Of a stretch of DNA of 64,000 nucleotides, positions 1-8,824 are shown piece by piece. A program made the translations under genes and the position numbers. Position 1 is the stretch's first letter. Every line of letters begins with the position of its first letter. Source of the stretch: an uncultured Lachnospiraceae bacterium (lineage in GTDB: Bacteria > Bacillota > Clostridia > Lachnospirales > Lachnospiraceae); assembly GCA_902798585.1 (NCBI GenBank), contig CADBXF010000010.1:1-64000 (forward strand), written 5' to 3'. The notes beneath the pieces are model-generated. The model was not told where the DNA came from and ran no database searches. It saw only the letters and a program-made list of their open reading frames with translations.

Positions 1-101
1 AAGGTGATTTTTTTGTATAACTTTCGACGCGCACCCGCATAGCGGGTGGTTCTTTGTTTCGCACGCTTCGCGTGCTCAACTGGGTCACGACCCACTAAAT
101 T
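1..101. other. Array of three short perfect hairpins
   Basis: No gene is seen here. Three compact inverted repeats follow one another: ACCCGC/GCGGGT near 34-48, GCACGC/GCGTGC near 61-75 and TGGGTC/GACCCA near 81-94, each with a 2-3 base loop. They sit just before a terminator. Small strong hairpins in series are typical of IS200/IS605 element ends, but no transposase is visible here, so this could also be a structured 3' end of a gene lying to the left of the window. Confidence 0.45.
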
Positions 102-135
102 AAAAAACGGCTCCCTTTAACGGGGAGCCGTTTTT
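102..135. terminator. Bidirectional intrinsic terminator
   Basis: A GC-rich stem (CGGCTCCC/GGGGAGCCG) with a short TTTAA loop is flanked by an A-run on the left and a T-run on the right, so it can work on both strands. It lies 20 bases past the stop of the minus-strand zinc-ribbon gene and should end that transcript. Confidence 0.85.
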
Positions 136-154
136 GAAGTTTAGCTTTGCTTGC

Positions 155-3100
155 TTATTCATCAAGGAATTTGCTGTAGTAGCGCTGTACAAGAGCCTCG
201 AGGAACACCTCGTTGAGCTCGCCGAAATTGTCCGTAAGAAGCTTCTTGATTCCGGCAATCTTGCGCTCATGATTTTGCGCTTCCGTACAGTTTTCGCTCT
301 CAAATGCACGAACGGTCTGCTGCGTGATGTTGAGCATCATCCAGCTGTTAAACAGCTTCGCAAGACGCTTGCTTCCCATGCATACAAGGAAAGTCGCATT
401 CTTGAGATCGGCTGCTCCGATTTCGCGCTTGGCGGAAGCGGGAACATGGCTTACGAAGAGGTTGTCGGCTTCCTCCTCGCCGGTCAGGCGCATGAAGGAG
501 AGAACGCCGGGCGTATCTTCGCCCTTCTTGTTTTTCTTGTATTTTGCATAGCTGGAAACCTGATGAGGCTTGTAGAAGTCGAACTCCTCCTCATTGGTCG
601 TGTTCGGAGTGTAATCCGGAACAAAGCCTGCGTAGTTGTCCAGGTCCTCGGTATCCTCAAATACAATCTTGCCGTTCTTGCCGAAGTCTTTGACGAGACT
701 GGCCTGACGAACCTGTTCTTTCTTGATTTGTGCGTTAATCGCAGCGTTTTCTTCCTTGCGGGAATGAACCTTCTTCTTGAACTCATCGTATTCCGAAGTC
801 TCTTCCGGCTCGTTGCTGTCGGAGAGATCGGTAGGAGAGTAATCCGGCACGAATCCGCGATATGTTCCGTCGGGATCAAAATCGACATCGATATCGAGAG
901 GCTTCGGCGCCGGCTTTTCCTTGCCAAAAGCAGCGTCGGCAGGACGCTCTTCGTTGGCGAAGGAAGAACTGGTTTCGATATCGGGATGCGATTCCTGCGT
1001 GCTGTCGGAAATTACTTCCTCAATGATATCGCTGTCGAGAGATACCTTGATCTTGGTGTCCTGGATATCGGTGGGACGGGAAGGAACCGCCTCGAAATCC
1101 GCGGCCTCCTCGTTTTGATATTTTGCATCCGGAACAATCTCTTCAACCACGGTGTCGGCGGTAACAGGAATATCCTCAAACAATGTCTCGGCGATAATGT
1201 TATCGTGCGCTGTCTCTGCTTCCGGGGCCTTTACGGGCTTTGCAGGAGCAGGAGCGGGCGAAGGCTCGGAAGTCTTCGCGTCGGCTACCGCAGGCTTCTT
1301 CTGAACAGCTTTAGCTGCCTCAGGGACAGCGACGGCCTTGCGCGAAACGGAAGCGATGGTATTAGACGGATCCGCCGGAGCGGTTTCATTCTTCTTGCGG
1401 GTCTTCGAAAGCGTGGCTTTCTTGAAATTGTTCAGGAAATCGGAAAATGCATCATTGCTGGAGCCTTCGGCACCGGTGATGGGTTCCCCGTAATCAATCG
1501 GATCATCCGCGCTGGTAACCGGAGAGACATACGGAGCGTCCTCTGCAGCAGGCTCCGAAGCTTCCTCAGCGGTTTCCCGGTAGGAGCGAATATCAGCCTC
1601 GTCGATAATTCTGGAATCGTCGATTTCCTCGTGCTCTACACGCTCGGTCTCAACGAAAATAGGCTCTGCGGGTTCCTCATCGACCTCTTCCTCAACGCTT
1701 ACCACGGGCTCGGACACAACAGGCTCCGCTGCCTCTTCCTGCATAGTTTCTTCGGAAACTACGGAAGTTTTCTCAGCAACTTCCTGTGCAGCTGTTTTCT
1801 CCTTGTCGGATTCAAGCTCAACTTCAATATCTTCGGCGCCGGCGCCCCAATCGATGGAGCTTCCGGCGGAATTCGCATAAACGGGAGTGGGGTCGGAGAC
1901 CGTTTCATTATAATCGGGAACAACATATTGCTGTTCGAAATTGGAAAATGCGAAGTTCATCGCGCCGTTCCCTGCGGCATTCTCAACCTCATCCGCCGCG
2001 GCGATAGCCTCAGGCTCGCGGGAATCGAGAACCATTTCGCCGTGGTTGCGCGCATATGATTCCAAGTCTTCCTGACGCTTCTTCTCGAACTGGTAAGCGG
2101 TGAGAGGGCGCTTGGGAGTAAACGAAATCGCAGAGTCGGCTGCAGATTCCGCGGCAGCCTCGTCCTTCTCCATCTCCTCAAAGAGAGACGGACGCTTCTT
2201 CGGTGTCTTTCTCGCGGCAAACATATCCTCGGAGGTTGCGGGAACTTCCTCTTTGCTTACTGCGGGGCGTACCGGAAGCTTGGTTCTTGTGGCGGCATTG
2301 GCGGTAAATACGGGAGCCTCGGGCTCCTCATTTTCCTCGTCATCCTCGTCGTCTTCGTCCTCGTCATCGACATCGGATTCGACATCGTCTTCAATGTCAT
2401 CTTCTTCGTCATCATCGTCGTCTTCGTTCGGAGCAGCTTCGGCTTCCTCATCGGAAACAAAGGTATCCTCCGAATTCGAATCATTCGCAGCGGACTCATC
2501 AGCCGCGGGAGAGTTGTCGAACGCTTCGGCTGCAACTGTCTCCTCGACAGATTCGTCAGCTTCCGCAGCAACAGGTTCCTCCGGCGCGGATTCCTCGGAT
2601 GCCTCAACACTTACGGCAACGGGATTTTCTTCGGTAACAACCGGGGATTCCTCAACATAGGCAGGCCCAGCCTGAGACGAAGAATCCTCATAAAGAGGCT
2701 CGTCATAATAGGAAGAGGACTCATAGGCAGCTTCTTCCGTGAGAATTCCGGGCTCCGAGGAAGGAGCGGCAGCCTTTGCCTTCGCGGTATTATCCGACAC
2801 ATTCGAAGCCGCAGAAGGTGCGGAAACAGGTTCCGGGTCTGCATCGATGATCGCTTTTTTTACATCGGAAACAGCCGGCTTCGCAACCGGCGCAGGATCT
2901 GCGGCACCGCCGTTACGATTGCGCTTTTCCGCAGACTGGAAAGTGATAAAGCCTTTCATCGCACCCTTTTTGTCCTTTTTATCGACAAAGATGCGGTAAT
3001 TGTCTTCACGAACTCCGTACTCATAGGTACACTCAATGCTCTGTTCCTTCATATAGGCAACAAAACGCTCGGCTTGCTCTTTGTTGTTCAAAGAGACCAG

Positions 3101-3205
3101 CGAAACCATATCGGCAGCCTTGTTGTCAATCAAAGAGATATTGCAATCGACACAGATTGTCGTTCCGAGCGGGTATTCCTTTTTGCAAGTAGGGCAGTAC
3201 GGCAT
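155..3205 (-). CDS. Large acidic zinc-ribbon protein, function unknown
   Basis: This 1016-residue protein is not recognised as a named family. It begins with a zinc ribbon (CPTC at 4-7, CVDC at 18-21) followed by a small alpha/beta segment to about residue 90 that resembles the DUF2007 type. The middle, about 95-920, is low-complexity, rich in Glu, Asp, Ala, Pro and Ser, with an almost purely acidic run at 261-294; it is probably disordered. The motif VPDY recurs near 429, 786 and 862. The last 36 residues resemble the tail of the neighbouring gene at 3347-4303, whose N-terminus also matches, so the two are paralogues. No signal peptide or membrane segment is seen. The start ATG has a good AGAGGAG site and its own promoter. 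Confidence 0.8.
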   Translation of the reverse strand: MPYCPTCKKEYPLGTTICVDCNISLIDNKAADMVSLVSLNNKEQAERFVAYMKEQSIECTYEYGVREDNYRIFVDKKDKKGAMKGFITFQSAEKRNRNGGAADPAPVAKPAVSDVKKAIIDADPEPVSAPSAASNVSDNTAKAKAAAPSSEPGILTEEAAYESSSYYDEPLYEDSSSQAGPAYVEESPVVTEENPVAVSVEASEESAPEEPVAAEADESVEETVAAEAFDNSPAADESAANDSNSEDTFVSDEEAEAAPNEDDDDDEEDDIEDDVESDVDDEDEDDEDDEENEEPEAPVFTANAATRTKLPVRPAVSKEEVPATSEDMFAARKTPKKRPSLFEEMEKDEAAAESAADSAISFTPKRPLTAYQFEKKRQEDLESYARNHGEMVLDSREPEAIAAADEVENAAGNGAMNFAFSNFEQQYVVPDYNETVSDPTPVYANSAGSSIDWGAGAEDIEVELESDKEKTAAQEVAEKTSVVSEETMQEEAAEPVVSEPVVSVEEEVDEEPAEPIFVETERVEHEEIDDSRIIDEADIRSYRETAEEASEPAAEDAPYVSPVTSADDPIDYGEPITGAEGSSNDAFSDFLNNFKKATLSKTRKKNETAPADPSNTIASVSRKAVAVPEAAKAVQKKPAVADAKTSEPSPAPAPAKPVKAPEAETAHDNIIAETLFEDIPVTADTVVEEIVPDAKYQNEEAADFEAVPSRPTDIQDTKIKVSLDSDIIEEVISDSTQESHPDIETSSSFANEERPADAAFGKEKPAPKPLDIDVDFDPDGTYRGFVPDYSPTDLSDSNEPEETSEYDEFKKKVHSRKEENAAINAQIKKEQVRQASLVKDFGKNGKIVFEDTEDLDNYAGFVPDYTPNTTNEEEFDFYKPHQVSSYAKYKKNKKGEDTPGVLSFMRLTGEEEADNLFVSHVPASAKREIGAADLKNATFLVCMGSKRLAKLFNSWMMLNITQQTVRAFESENCTEAQNHERKIAGIKKLLTDNFGELNEVFLEALVQRYYSKFLDE

Positions 3206-3281
3206 TGTTCTCCTCTTTTCTGCACGACTGTTTTTTCGGGGTTCGGGGAGTCGCGCGCCCCCGAAATATTAAGACTTTAAC

Positions 3282-3310
3282 ATTATATTAAATTTTTGTA
3301 AATTTTTCAA
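3282..3310 (-). promoter_or_regulatory. Sigma-A promoter of the acidic zinc-ribbon gene
   Basis: The minus strand reads TTGAAA, 17 bases, TATAAT, a near-consensus vegetative promoter. It lies in the gap between the two zinc-ribbon genes, so the downstream paralogue can be transcribed alone. The leader between it and the ATG contains a GC-rich dyad (CGGGG/CCCCG). Confidence 0.75.
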
Positions 3311-3346
3311 CCTGATTTCATGCGGTTTGCCTTGCGAAAATGCAAA

Positions 3347-4303
3347 TTACGCTTCGGGAAAAATCTCGGAATAGTGCTCGTCCGTCAATTCGACGATAAG
3401 CTCTTCGGAGGCATCCGGAAAATGCTCCGAAAGACCGCTGCGGATGAGTTCCATGCGAAGAAGATGAGTCTCGTTCATCTCGTCGGAATTCCCGGATTCG
3501 GGATCGGGATATTTTTCGGAAACGGAGTCTGCGGTAAAGTCGGTATGAAGGAAATCGCGCATTCTGCCGATCAGCTGATCCTCGGAAGACTGCTGCCCGG
3601 AGAGCTCCCTCGCCTGACTTTTCGACCATGAACCGACGGCAATCATTGCGATGAACACAAGAAACATCACAACCGAGCCGAAATCCAGTGTCAGCACGCC
3701 GGCTGCAATCAATGCGGCGAGAACGAGAATGCCGCCGATTCCGAAAACGGTGAACAGTTTTGCGGTGGAAACGGCCTCCTCCGCCTTCTCGGCGGCTGAG
3801 ACGAACTCTCTTGTGCCGTGCTTCATGGGCATGGGCTGCGCGGTAACCTGCTGAACGGCATCCTCGGAATACAATTCGCGGAGGGCCTCATTTTCCGAAG
3901 CCGCCTCCTCGAGCGATTTTTCAAGCTCTTCAACGGAATCGGGATCAACGGTTAAATCGCCGCTGATATCGGTGAGAAGATTCTCGGTATCGCCTGCGGA
4001 AGGACTCTGTTCGAACGCTCGTCCCGTCTCAACGGAGACGAATACGGAAAATGCCCGCATGATGCGATCGTTGTCGACACGCTCACAATAAAGGTCGTAT
4101 TTGCCGGTGGATTCATTCGGTTCGACGATATAAACAAGGCCGGAATGATCGAGATATGCCGTAAAACGGTCGAGAAGAGTTTTGCTCTTGAGAGAGAGAA
4201 GCGGCTCCTGAGTCTCAGAAAGCTCGTCGACAAGACTGCAATTGCAATCGGGACAGAAGGCGATGCCTTCCCGATATTCGTTTTTGCACTTCGGACAGAA
4301 CAT
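3347..4303 (-). CDS. Zinc-ribbon membrane protein, function unknown
   Basis: This 318-residue protein carries an N-terminal zinc ribbon (CPKC at 4-7, CPDC at 17-20), a segment to about residue 90 similar to that of its downstream paralogue, an acidic coiled stretch at 120-150, two membrane segments at about 183-203 and 209-226, and a C-terminal motif (about 283-318) shared with the paralogue. The start at 4303 is chosen because GGGGAGG lies just upstream and the zinc ribbon begins there; the frame is open further upstream, but that part lies antisense to the radical-SAM gene. The role is unknown. The ribbon faces the cytoplasm if both helices form a hairpin, which is inference. Confidence 0.8.
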   Translation of the reverse strand: MFCPKCKNEYREGIAFCPDCNCSLVDELSETQEPLLSLKSKTLLDRFTAYLDHSGLVYIVEPNESTGKYDLYCERVDNDRIMRAFSVFVSVETGRAFEQSPSAGDTENLLTDISGDLTVDPDSVEELEKSLEEAASENEALRELYSEDAVQQVTAQPMPMKHGTREFVSAAEKAEEAVSTAKLFTVFGIGGILVLAALIAAGVLTLDFGSVVMFLVFIAMIAVGSWSKSQARELSGQQSSEDQLIGRMRDFLHTDFTADSVSEKYPDPESGNSDEMNETHLLRMELIRSGLSEHFPDASEELIVELTDEHYSEIFPEA

Positions 4304-4352
4304 AAAAAAGATACCTCCCCACGGGATATTATACAGAAAACACGATACAATT

Positions 4353-4381
4353 ATTATATGCGAATTCCCTCGGAATGGCAA
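4353..4381 (-). promoter_or_regulatory. Sigma-A promoter of the zinc-ribbon membrane gene
   Basis: The minus strand reads TTGCCA, 17 bases, TATAAT, about 50 bases before the ATG at 4303. It is back to back with the plus-strand promoter at 4389-4417. Confidence 0.7.
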
Positions 4382-4388
4382 GATTTTC

Positions 4389-4417
4389 TTGAAGTGCAGC
4401 GGGCGTGATGGTACAAT
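4389..4417 (+). promoter_or_regulatory. Sigma-A promoter of the radical-SAM operon
   Basis: TTGAAG, 17 bases, TACAAT, 40 bases before the ATG at 4457. It starts the plus-strand operon that runs towards RNase G. Confidence 0.65.
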
Positions 4418-4456
4418 GATACTGCGCATGAAAACAGCGCGGAAAGGCGGTATGTT

Positions 4457-6343
4457 ATGCAGGTTCGACAGGCTTTGAGCGATGATATTCTGCTTTCGGT
4501 GGAAAAACCCGCACGCTATATCGGCGGAGAGATTAATATGACGATAAAGGACCCTTCCGAGGTTGACATCCGGTTTGCCATGTGCTTCCCCGATGTCTAT
4601 GAAGTGGGCATGTCGCATCTCGGGATTCAGATTCTCTACGACATGTTCAACCGGAGGGCGGATACCTATTGCGAGCGTGTATATTCCCCTTGGACAGATC
4701 TTGATAAAATTATGCGCGAGAAGAAGATACCGCTGTTTACGCTTGAGACGCAGTCTCCGGTGAAATGCTTCGATTTCCTCGGAATCACACTGCAGTACGA
4801 GATGTGTTACACCAATGTTCTGCAGATTCTCGACCTGTCCGGAATTCCGCTTCTCGCCGCCGAGCGCGGAGAGGATGATCCGATTGTTGTCGGCGGAGGG
4901 CCGTGCACCTACAACCCGGAACCGATTGCCGATTTCTTTGACTTCTTCTATATCGGTGAAGGCGAGACGGCGTACGATGAAATTCTCGACATTTACAAAG
5001 CCAACAAGGCGGCGGGCGGCACAAGAAAGGATTTTCTTCGAAAAATCTCCCATATCACGGGAATGTATGTGCCGAGCCTTTACGAGGTGACCTATAAGGA
5101 AGACGGAACCATTGCTTCCTTTACCCCGACTGCGCCGGATGTCCCCGCGAAGATTCGCAAACAGGTCGTCACGGATCTCGATACCTGCGTATACCCCGAC
5201 AAACAGCTTCTGCCGTTTCTCAAGGTTGTCCAGGACCGTGTCGTGCTCGAGCTTCAGCGCGGATGTACGAGAGGCTGCCGTTTCTGTCAGGCCGGAATGA
5301 TTTACCGACCGACACGCGAGCGGAGCGTTCCGCACCTCCGTGAGATCGCGGATACCCTGTTGAACACGACAGGGCAGGACGAAATCAACCTAAGTTCCTT
5401 AAGCTCCAGTGATTTCTCCGGGCTTCAGGAGCTTGTTTACGCGATGATCGACGATTGTAAGCAGCGCCATGTAAGCCTTTCGCTTCCGTCGCTCCGAATC
5501 GATGCGTTTGCGGTCGATGTAATGCAGAAGGTACAGGATGTCAACCGAAGCAGCATCACATTTGCGCCCGAGGCAGGAACGCAGCGCATGCGAAATGTAA
5601 TCAACAAGGGTCTTACCGACGAGGACATTCTCTCCGGTGCGGGAAAGGCTTTTGCCGCCGGATGGAACAAGGTCAAACTGTACTTCATGCTCGGACTTCC
5701 GACCGAAACCGATGACGATGTGAAGGGAATTGCCAACCTGGGCGATGCGATTGCGAGAGAATATTACCTTCTTCCGAAGGAATCGCGCCACGGTAAGGCG
5801 GCCGTAACCATCAGCACCTCGTATTTTATAGCGAAACCGTTTACTCCCTTCCAGTGGATGCCGATGATTTCAAAGGAGACCTTCCTTGAGCGGCAGAGGC
5901 TTCTGAAGGCTACCGTCGGGGAGATGAGAAATGCGAAAAGCCTGTCATATCACTGGCATGACGCCGAGACGAGCGAGCTCGAGGGAATCTTTGCAAGAGG
6001 CGACAGAAAGCTTTCCGCAGTGATACTCGAAGCCTATCGCCGAGGGTGCATTTTCGATGCATGGACCGAGCACTTCAAATATGAAATCTGGAAGGAAGTC
6101 TGTGACGAATTCGGAGTCAGCGTGGATTTTTACAATCTGAGAGAGCGTCCGTACGATGAGATTCTTCCCTGGGATCACATCGATATCGGCGTTACAAGAC
6201 AGTTTTTGTACCGCGAGTACGAAAAGGCAAAGCAGGAGATTGTCACGCCGAACTGTATGAAGAAATGCTCCGGCTGCGGCGCGGCAGTGTTCGGATGCGG
6301 CATCTGCACGAAGAAACGCGGGAAGGAGGCGGCAGAGCAATGA
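4457..6343 (+). CDS. B12-binding-domain radical SAM protein, TIGR03960 family
   Basis: This 628-residue protein has an N-terminal cobalamin-binding-like domain (about 35-190, with the GGGP motif near 146) and a radical SAM core with the iron-sulfur cysteines C270, C274 and C277 in RGCTRGCRFCQAG. A Cys-rich tail (CMKKCSGCG, then CGIC) closes the protein. The family is nearly always next to a TIGR03936 protein, as here, where the next start overlaps this stop. The reaction is not established; RNA modification is suspected from the company of RNase G and ribosomal genes. The start has an AAGGCGG site. Confidence 0.85.
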   Translation: MQVRQALSDDILLSVEKPARYIGGEINMTIKDPSEVDIRFAMCFPDVYEVGMSHLGIQILYDMFNRRADTYCERVYSPWTDLDKIMREKKIPLFTLETQSPVKCFDFLGITLQYEMCYTNVLQILDLSGIPLLAAERGEDDPIVVGGGPCTYNPEPIADFFDFFYIGEGETAYDEILDIYKANKAAGGTRKDFLRKISHITGMYVPSLYEVTYKEDGTIASFTPTAPDVPAKIRKQVVTDLDTCVYPDKQLLPFLKVVQDRVVLELQRGCTRGCRFCQAGMIYRPTRERSVPHLREIADTLLNTTGQDEINLSSLSSSDFSGLQELVYAMIDDCKQRHVSLSLPSLRIDAFAVDVMQKVQDVNRSSITFAPEAGTQRMRNVINKGLTDEDILSGAGKAFAAGWNKVKLYFMLGLPTETDDDVKGIANLGDAIAREYYLLPKESRHGKAAVTISTSYFIAKPFTPFQWMPMISKETFLERQRLLKATVGEMRNAKSLSYHWHDAETSELEGIFARGDRKLSAVILEAYRRGCIFDAWTEHFKYEIWKEVCDEFGVSVDFYNLRERPYDEILPWDHIDIGVTRQFLYREYEKAKQEIVTPNCMKKCSGCGAAVFGCGICTKKRGKEAAEQ

Positions 6344-7140
6344 AAATCCGGGTGTGTTTTTCGAAATTCGGAATGCTTCGCTTTTTAGGGCATCTCGATG
6401 TCATGCGGTATTTTCAGCATGCGATTGCCCGCGCTTCGCTTCCGATTGCCTACAGTGCGGGATTCCATCCCCACATGATACTGAGCTTTGCGCAGCCGCT
6501 TGCATTGTCGGTCACAAGCGACGGTGAATATTTTGACTGTGAGCTCACGGAAAATGTTCCCGCGGAGGAGCTGAAGACGCGCCTGCAGAATGCTATGTGC
6601 GACGGCTTCGAAATCCGTACCGTAACCGTTTTGCCCCCGCAGGAACCGAACACGAAAAAGCAGACCGGCATGTCACAGATAGCCGGCGCGATGTATTTGT
6701 GTGAGGAAACGCTGTCTGTTCGCGGACTTCTTACAGAAGCCGTCGAAAAACTCGGTGTTTCCGGGAAAGCCGTGATTCAAAAGCCGACGAAAAACGGCAC
6801 AAAGGATATGGATGTCCGCGCCGGCATTCACGCTGTCGGAATTGTTTCGGAGAACGGGACCGTTGAATATGTGTTCCGCGACGGGGTCTTTGATGTTCCG
6901 GAAAGCCTGAATGACGGTTTCGGGCGCGAGAGAAGCGCGCATGCGGCGCATACGGCTGGACTTTCGAGATTTCTGTTCGCTGTCGACGCCGGGAGCGGGA
7001 ACAACATCTCCGTCGAGCTGATTTCCGACGCGCTGCGGAGCGTGTGCGAACTGCCGGAGGGACGCATCCTTTCGGCGCACCGCATGGAGTTATACGGGTG
7101 CACGGACAATCGCATGGTTTCGCTTGCGAAGATGAAATAG
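6340..7140 (+). CDS. TIGR03936 family radical-SAM-associated protein (DUF2344)
   Basis: This 266-residue protein starts with KIRVCFSKFGMLRFLGHLD, the hallmark of the DUF2344 family. The ATG overlaps the stop of the radical SAM gene (ATGA), so the two are translationally coupled and probably form one functional unit. It has no iron-sulfur motif of its own. The function is unknown; in many Clostridia the two halves are fused or adjacent upstream of RNase G. The longer open frame beginning at 6265 is rejected because it overlaps the upstream gene and lacks a ribosome site. Confidence 0.85.
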   Translation: MKIRVCFSKFGMLRFLGHLDVMRYFQHAIARASLPIAYSAGFHPHMILSFAQPLALSVTSDGEYFDCELTENVPAEELKTRLQNAMCDGFEIRTVTVLPPQEPNTKKQTGMSQIAGAMYLCEETLSVRGLLTEAVEKLGVSGKAVIQKPTKNGTKDMDVRAGIHAVGIVSENGTVEYVFRDGVFDVPESLNDGFGRERSAHAAHTAGLSRFLFAVDAGSGNNISVELISDALRSVCELPEGRILSAHRMELYGCTDNRMVSLAKMK

Positions 7141-7152
7141 CGGAGGTGGGTA

Positions 7153-8346
7153 ATGGTTACCAACATCTATTACCGCGAAGGCTCCGCGGTAGTGAGCGCC
7201 GAATTTACCGAGAAATCTCTTACCGACATCACAATCACAGGCCCGGACCGCGATCTCCGACCGGGCGATGTCTATGTCGGAAGAATATCGAAGACCGTTC
7301 CGTCCATCCATGCGGCATTCGTCGATATCGGAGCAGACAGGGACTGCTTTTTAAAGCTGAGTAATGTCACTGCGCCGATAGCGACACCGTCGCATAAGGA
7401 CGGGGAGCTCCATGCAGGGGATGCGATAATCGTACAGATTGAGCGTGAGGACGGCCGTAACAAGCCCGCAACCGTTGTAACGGAGTTTTCCCTGACCGGT
7501 GTGAATCTTGTGCTGATTCACGGTAAAAAGGGCGTCCGTTGCTCCGCTAAAATACCGGACGGTGAGCGCAAAAGCGATTTGCGTCGTCTGGCCGGGGAGT
7601 GGATTGACGGTTCCTATACCCTGATGGTGCGAACGCATGCGTATGAGACTTCCGATGAGGAAATTTACCGTGAGTTCACGGTGCTTCGCGAGCGGTATTT
7701 CGACATCGCGGAGAAGGGGCTTTATAAGAGTAAGGGAAATGTTCTGGTGCGGGGGCTTCCCGCGTATCTGTGTGAACTGCGGGACAACAGGAAGCAGATT
7801 CCCGACCGTGTGCTTGTACAGGGCGGGGATATCGCCGAGGAACTGCGTGCATTTTCCGCTTCGTTCGCTCCTTCCTATACAGACAAAATCGAGGTTTTGG
7901 ACGAGAATGAGTATCCGCTGTCGGCGCAGTTTGACATGAAAAAGCATCTGAGCGAATTATCCTCGCGGAAGCTGTGGCTTAAGAGCGGCGCATTTTTGGT
8001 GATCGAACCGACCGAGGCCATGACGGTCATCGATGTGAACACCGGAAAATCAAGCGTTTCGAACGCCTGCGAGAAAAGCTTTCTCCCGTGCAACATCGAA
8101 GCGGCCCGCGAGATTGCGAGACAGCTGCGCCTTCGCAACATCTCGGGCATTATCATCATCGATTTTATTAATATGAATAATCCCGTGGATCGGGAAACGC
8201 TTCTTGCGGAGCTTAAGGCGATTACTTCCTCGGATCCGACGGAGACGAAAGTCGTTGACATGACGCCCCTGGGGCTCGTCGAAATCACGCGGATGAAGCG
8301 CAGAAGACCGCTCTCGGAGGATTTGCGAAAATATCTGGATTTCTGA
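7153..8346 (+). CDS. rng: Ribonuclease G/E family endoribonuclease, short form
   Basis: The protein matches the RNase E/G catalytic core: an S1 domain at about 36-115, the 5'-sensor and RNase H-like region, and the DNase I-like subdomain with the metal-binding aspartates D294 (VIDVNTGKS) and D337 (IIIIDFINM). It should cleave single-stranded RNA in rRNA maturation and mRNA decay. At 397 residues it stops right after the core (EDLRKYLDF) and lacks the CPxC zinc-link and the small domain of the E. coli enzymes. The start has a GGAGG site 5 bases upstream, 12 bases after the preceding stop. Confidence 0.9.
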   Translation: MVTNIYYREGSAVVSAEFTEKSLTDITITGPDRDLRPGDVYVGRISKTVPSIHAAFVDIGADRDCFLKLSNVTAPIATPSHKDGELHAGDAIIVQIEREDGRNKPATVVTEFSLTGVNLVLIHGKKGVRCSAKIPDGERKSDLRRLAGEWIDGSYTLMVRTHAYETSDEEIYREFTVLRERYFDIAEKGLYKSKGNVLVRGLPAYLCELRDNRKQIPDRVLVQGGDIAEELRAFSASFAPSYTDKIEVLDENEYPLSAQFDMKKHLSELSSRKLWLKSGAFLVIEPTEAMTVIDVNTGKSSVSNACEKSFLPCNIEAAREIARQLRLRNISGIIIIDFINMNNPVDRETLLAELKAITSSDPTETKVVDMTPLGLVEITRMKRRRPLSEDLRKYLDF

Positions 8347-8355
8347 AAAATATGC

Positions 8356-8384
8356 TTGACACCGTATCGGGGTTATGGTATATT
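8356..8384 (+). promoter_or_regulatory. Sigma-A promoter of the L21-L27 operon
   Basis: TTGACA, 17 bases, TATATT: an almost perfect vegetative promoter just past the rng stop. It gives the ribosomal genes their own strong transcription. Confidence 0.85.
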
Positions 8385-8389
8385 GACAC

Positions 8390-8484
8390 AGTATGCCGCA
8401 CAGTGAGGTCGAAGTATGCGCATTTTTCGGTTTTTGACCCATGCGTATCACCGTAACTGGCGAGTAATGATAATAGGAGGTACC
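8390..8484 (+). ncRNA. Candidate ribosomal protein L21 leader
   Basis: About 95 transcribed bases separate the promoter from the L21 start. They contain a possible stem (ATGCGCA near 8416 with TGCGTAT near 8442) and the stretch AACTGGCGAGTAATGATA just before the AGGAGG site. Position and length match the L21 leader class of Firmicutes, which is thought to mediate autoregulation by L21. A covariance-model search would confirm it. Confidence 0.5.
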
Positions 8485-8488
8485 CTGT

Positions 8489-8797
8489 ATGTACGCAATT
8501 ATTGCGACCGGCGGAAAGCAGTACAAGGTAGCGGAAGGCGATATCATTAGAGTAGAAAAACTCGGTGCAGCGGAAGGCGAAAGCTATGTTTTCGACCAGG
8601 TTCTTGCTGTTAACAACGGCGAGTTGGTTGTCGGCGATCCCGTAGTTTCCGGTGCAACTGTTTCGGCGACGGTTCTCGGCGACGGCAAGGCGAAGAAGGT
8701 TATCGTTTACCGTTACAAGAGAAAGAGCGGATATCACAAGAAGAACGGCCACAGACAGCCCTATACGCAGGTTAAGATCGATTCGATCAAGCTTTGA
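8489..8797 (+). CDS. rplU: 50S ribosomal protein L21
   Basis: The 102-residue product matches bacterial L21 along its whole length: [18 protein letters not shown] at the start, and the basic [20 protein letters not shown] segment near the end that binds 23S rRNA. It is the first gene of the classic rplU-prp-rpmA cluster and has an AGGAGG ribosome site. Confidence 0.97.
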   Translation: MYAIIATGGKQYKVAEGDIIRVEKLGAAEGESYVFDQVLAVNNGELVVGDPVVSGATVSATVLGDGKAKKVIVYRYKRKSGYHKKNGHRQPYTQVKIDSIKL

Positions 8798-8824
8798 TCG
8801 ATTTACGGGCAGGAGTTGGTTTCT

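Noticed and set aside
134..2059. A 641-codon plus-strand frame opposite the acidic zinc-ribbon gene
   Set aside because: It is a mirror of the strongly biased codons of the minus-strand gene, lacks a ribosome site and shows no family motif.
4304..5335. A 344-codon N-terminal extension of the zinc-ribbon membrane protein
   Set aside because: It lies antisense to the radical-SAM core; the zinc ribbon begins at 4303 with a good ribosome site and a promoter just upstream.
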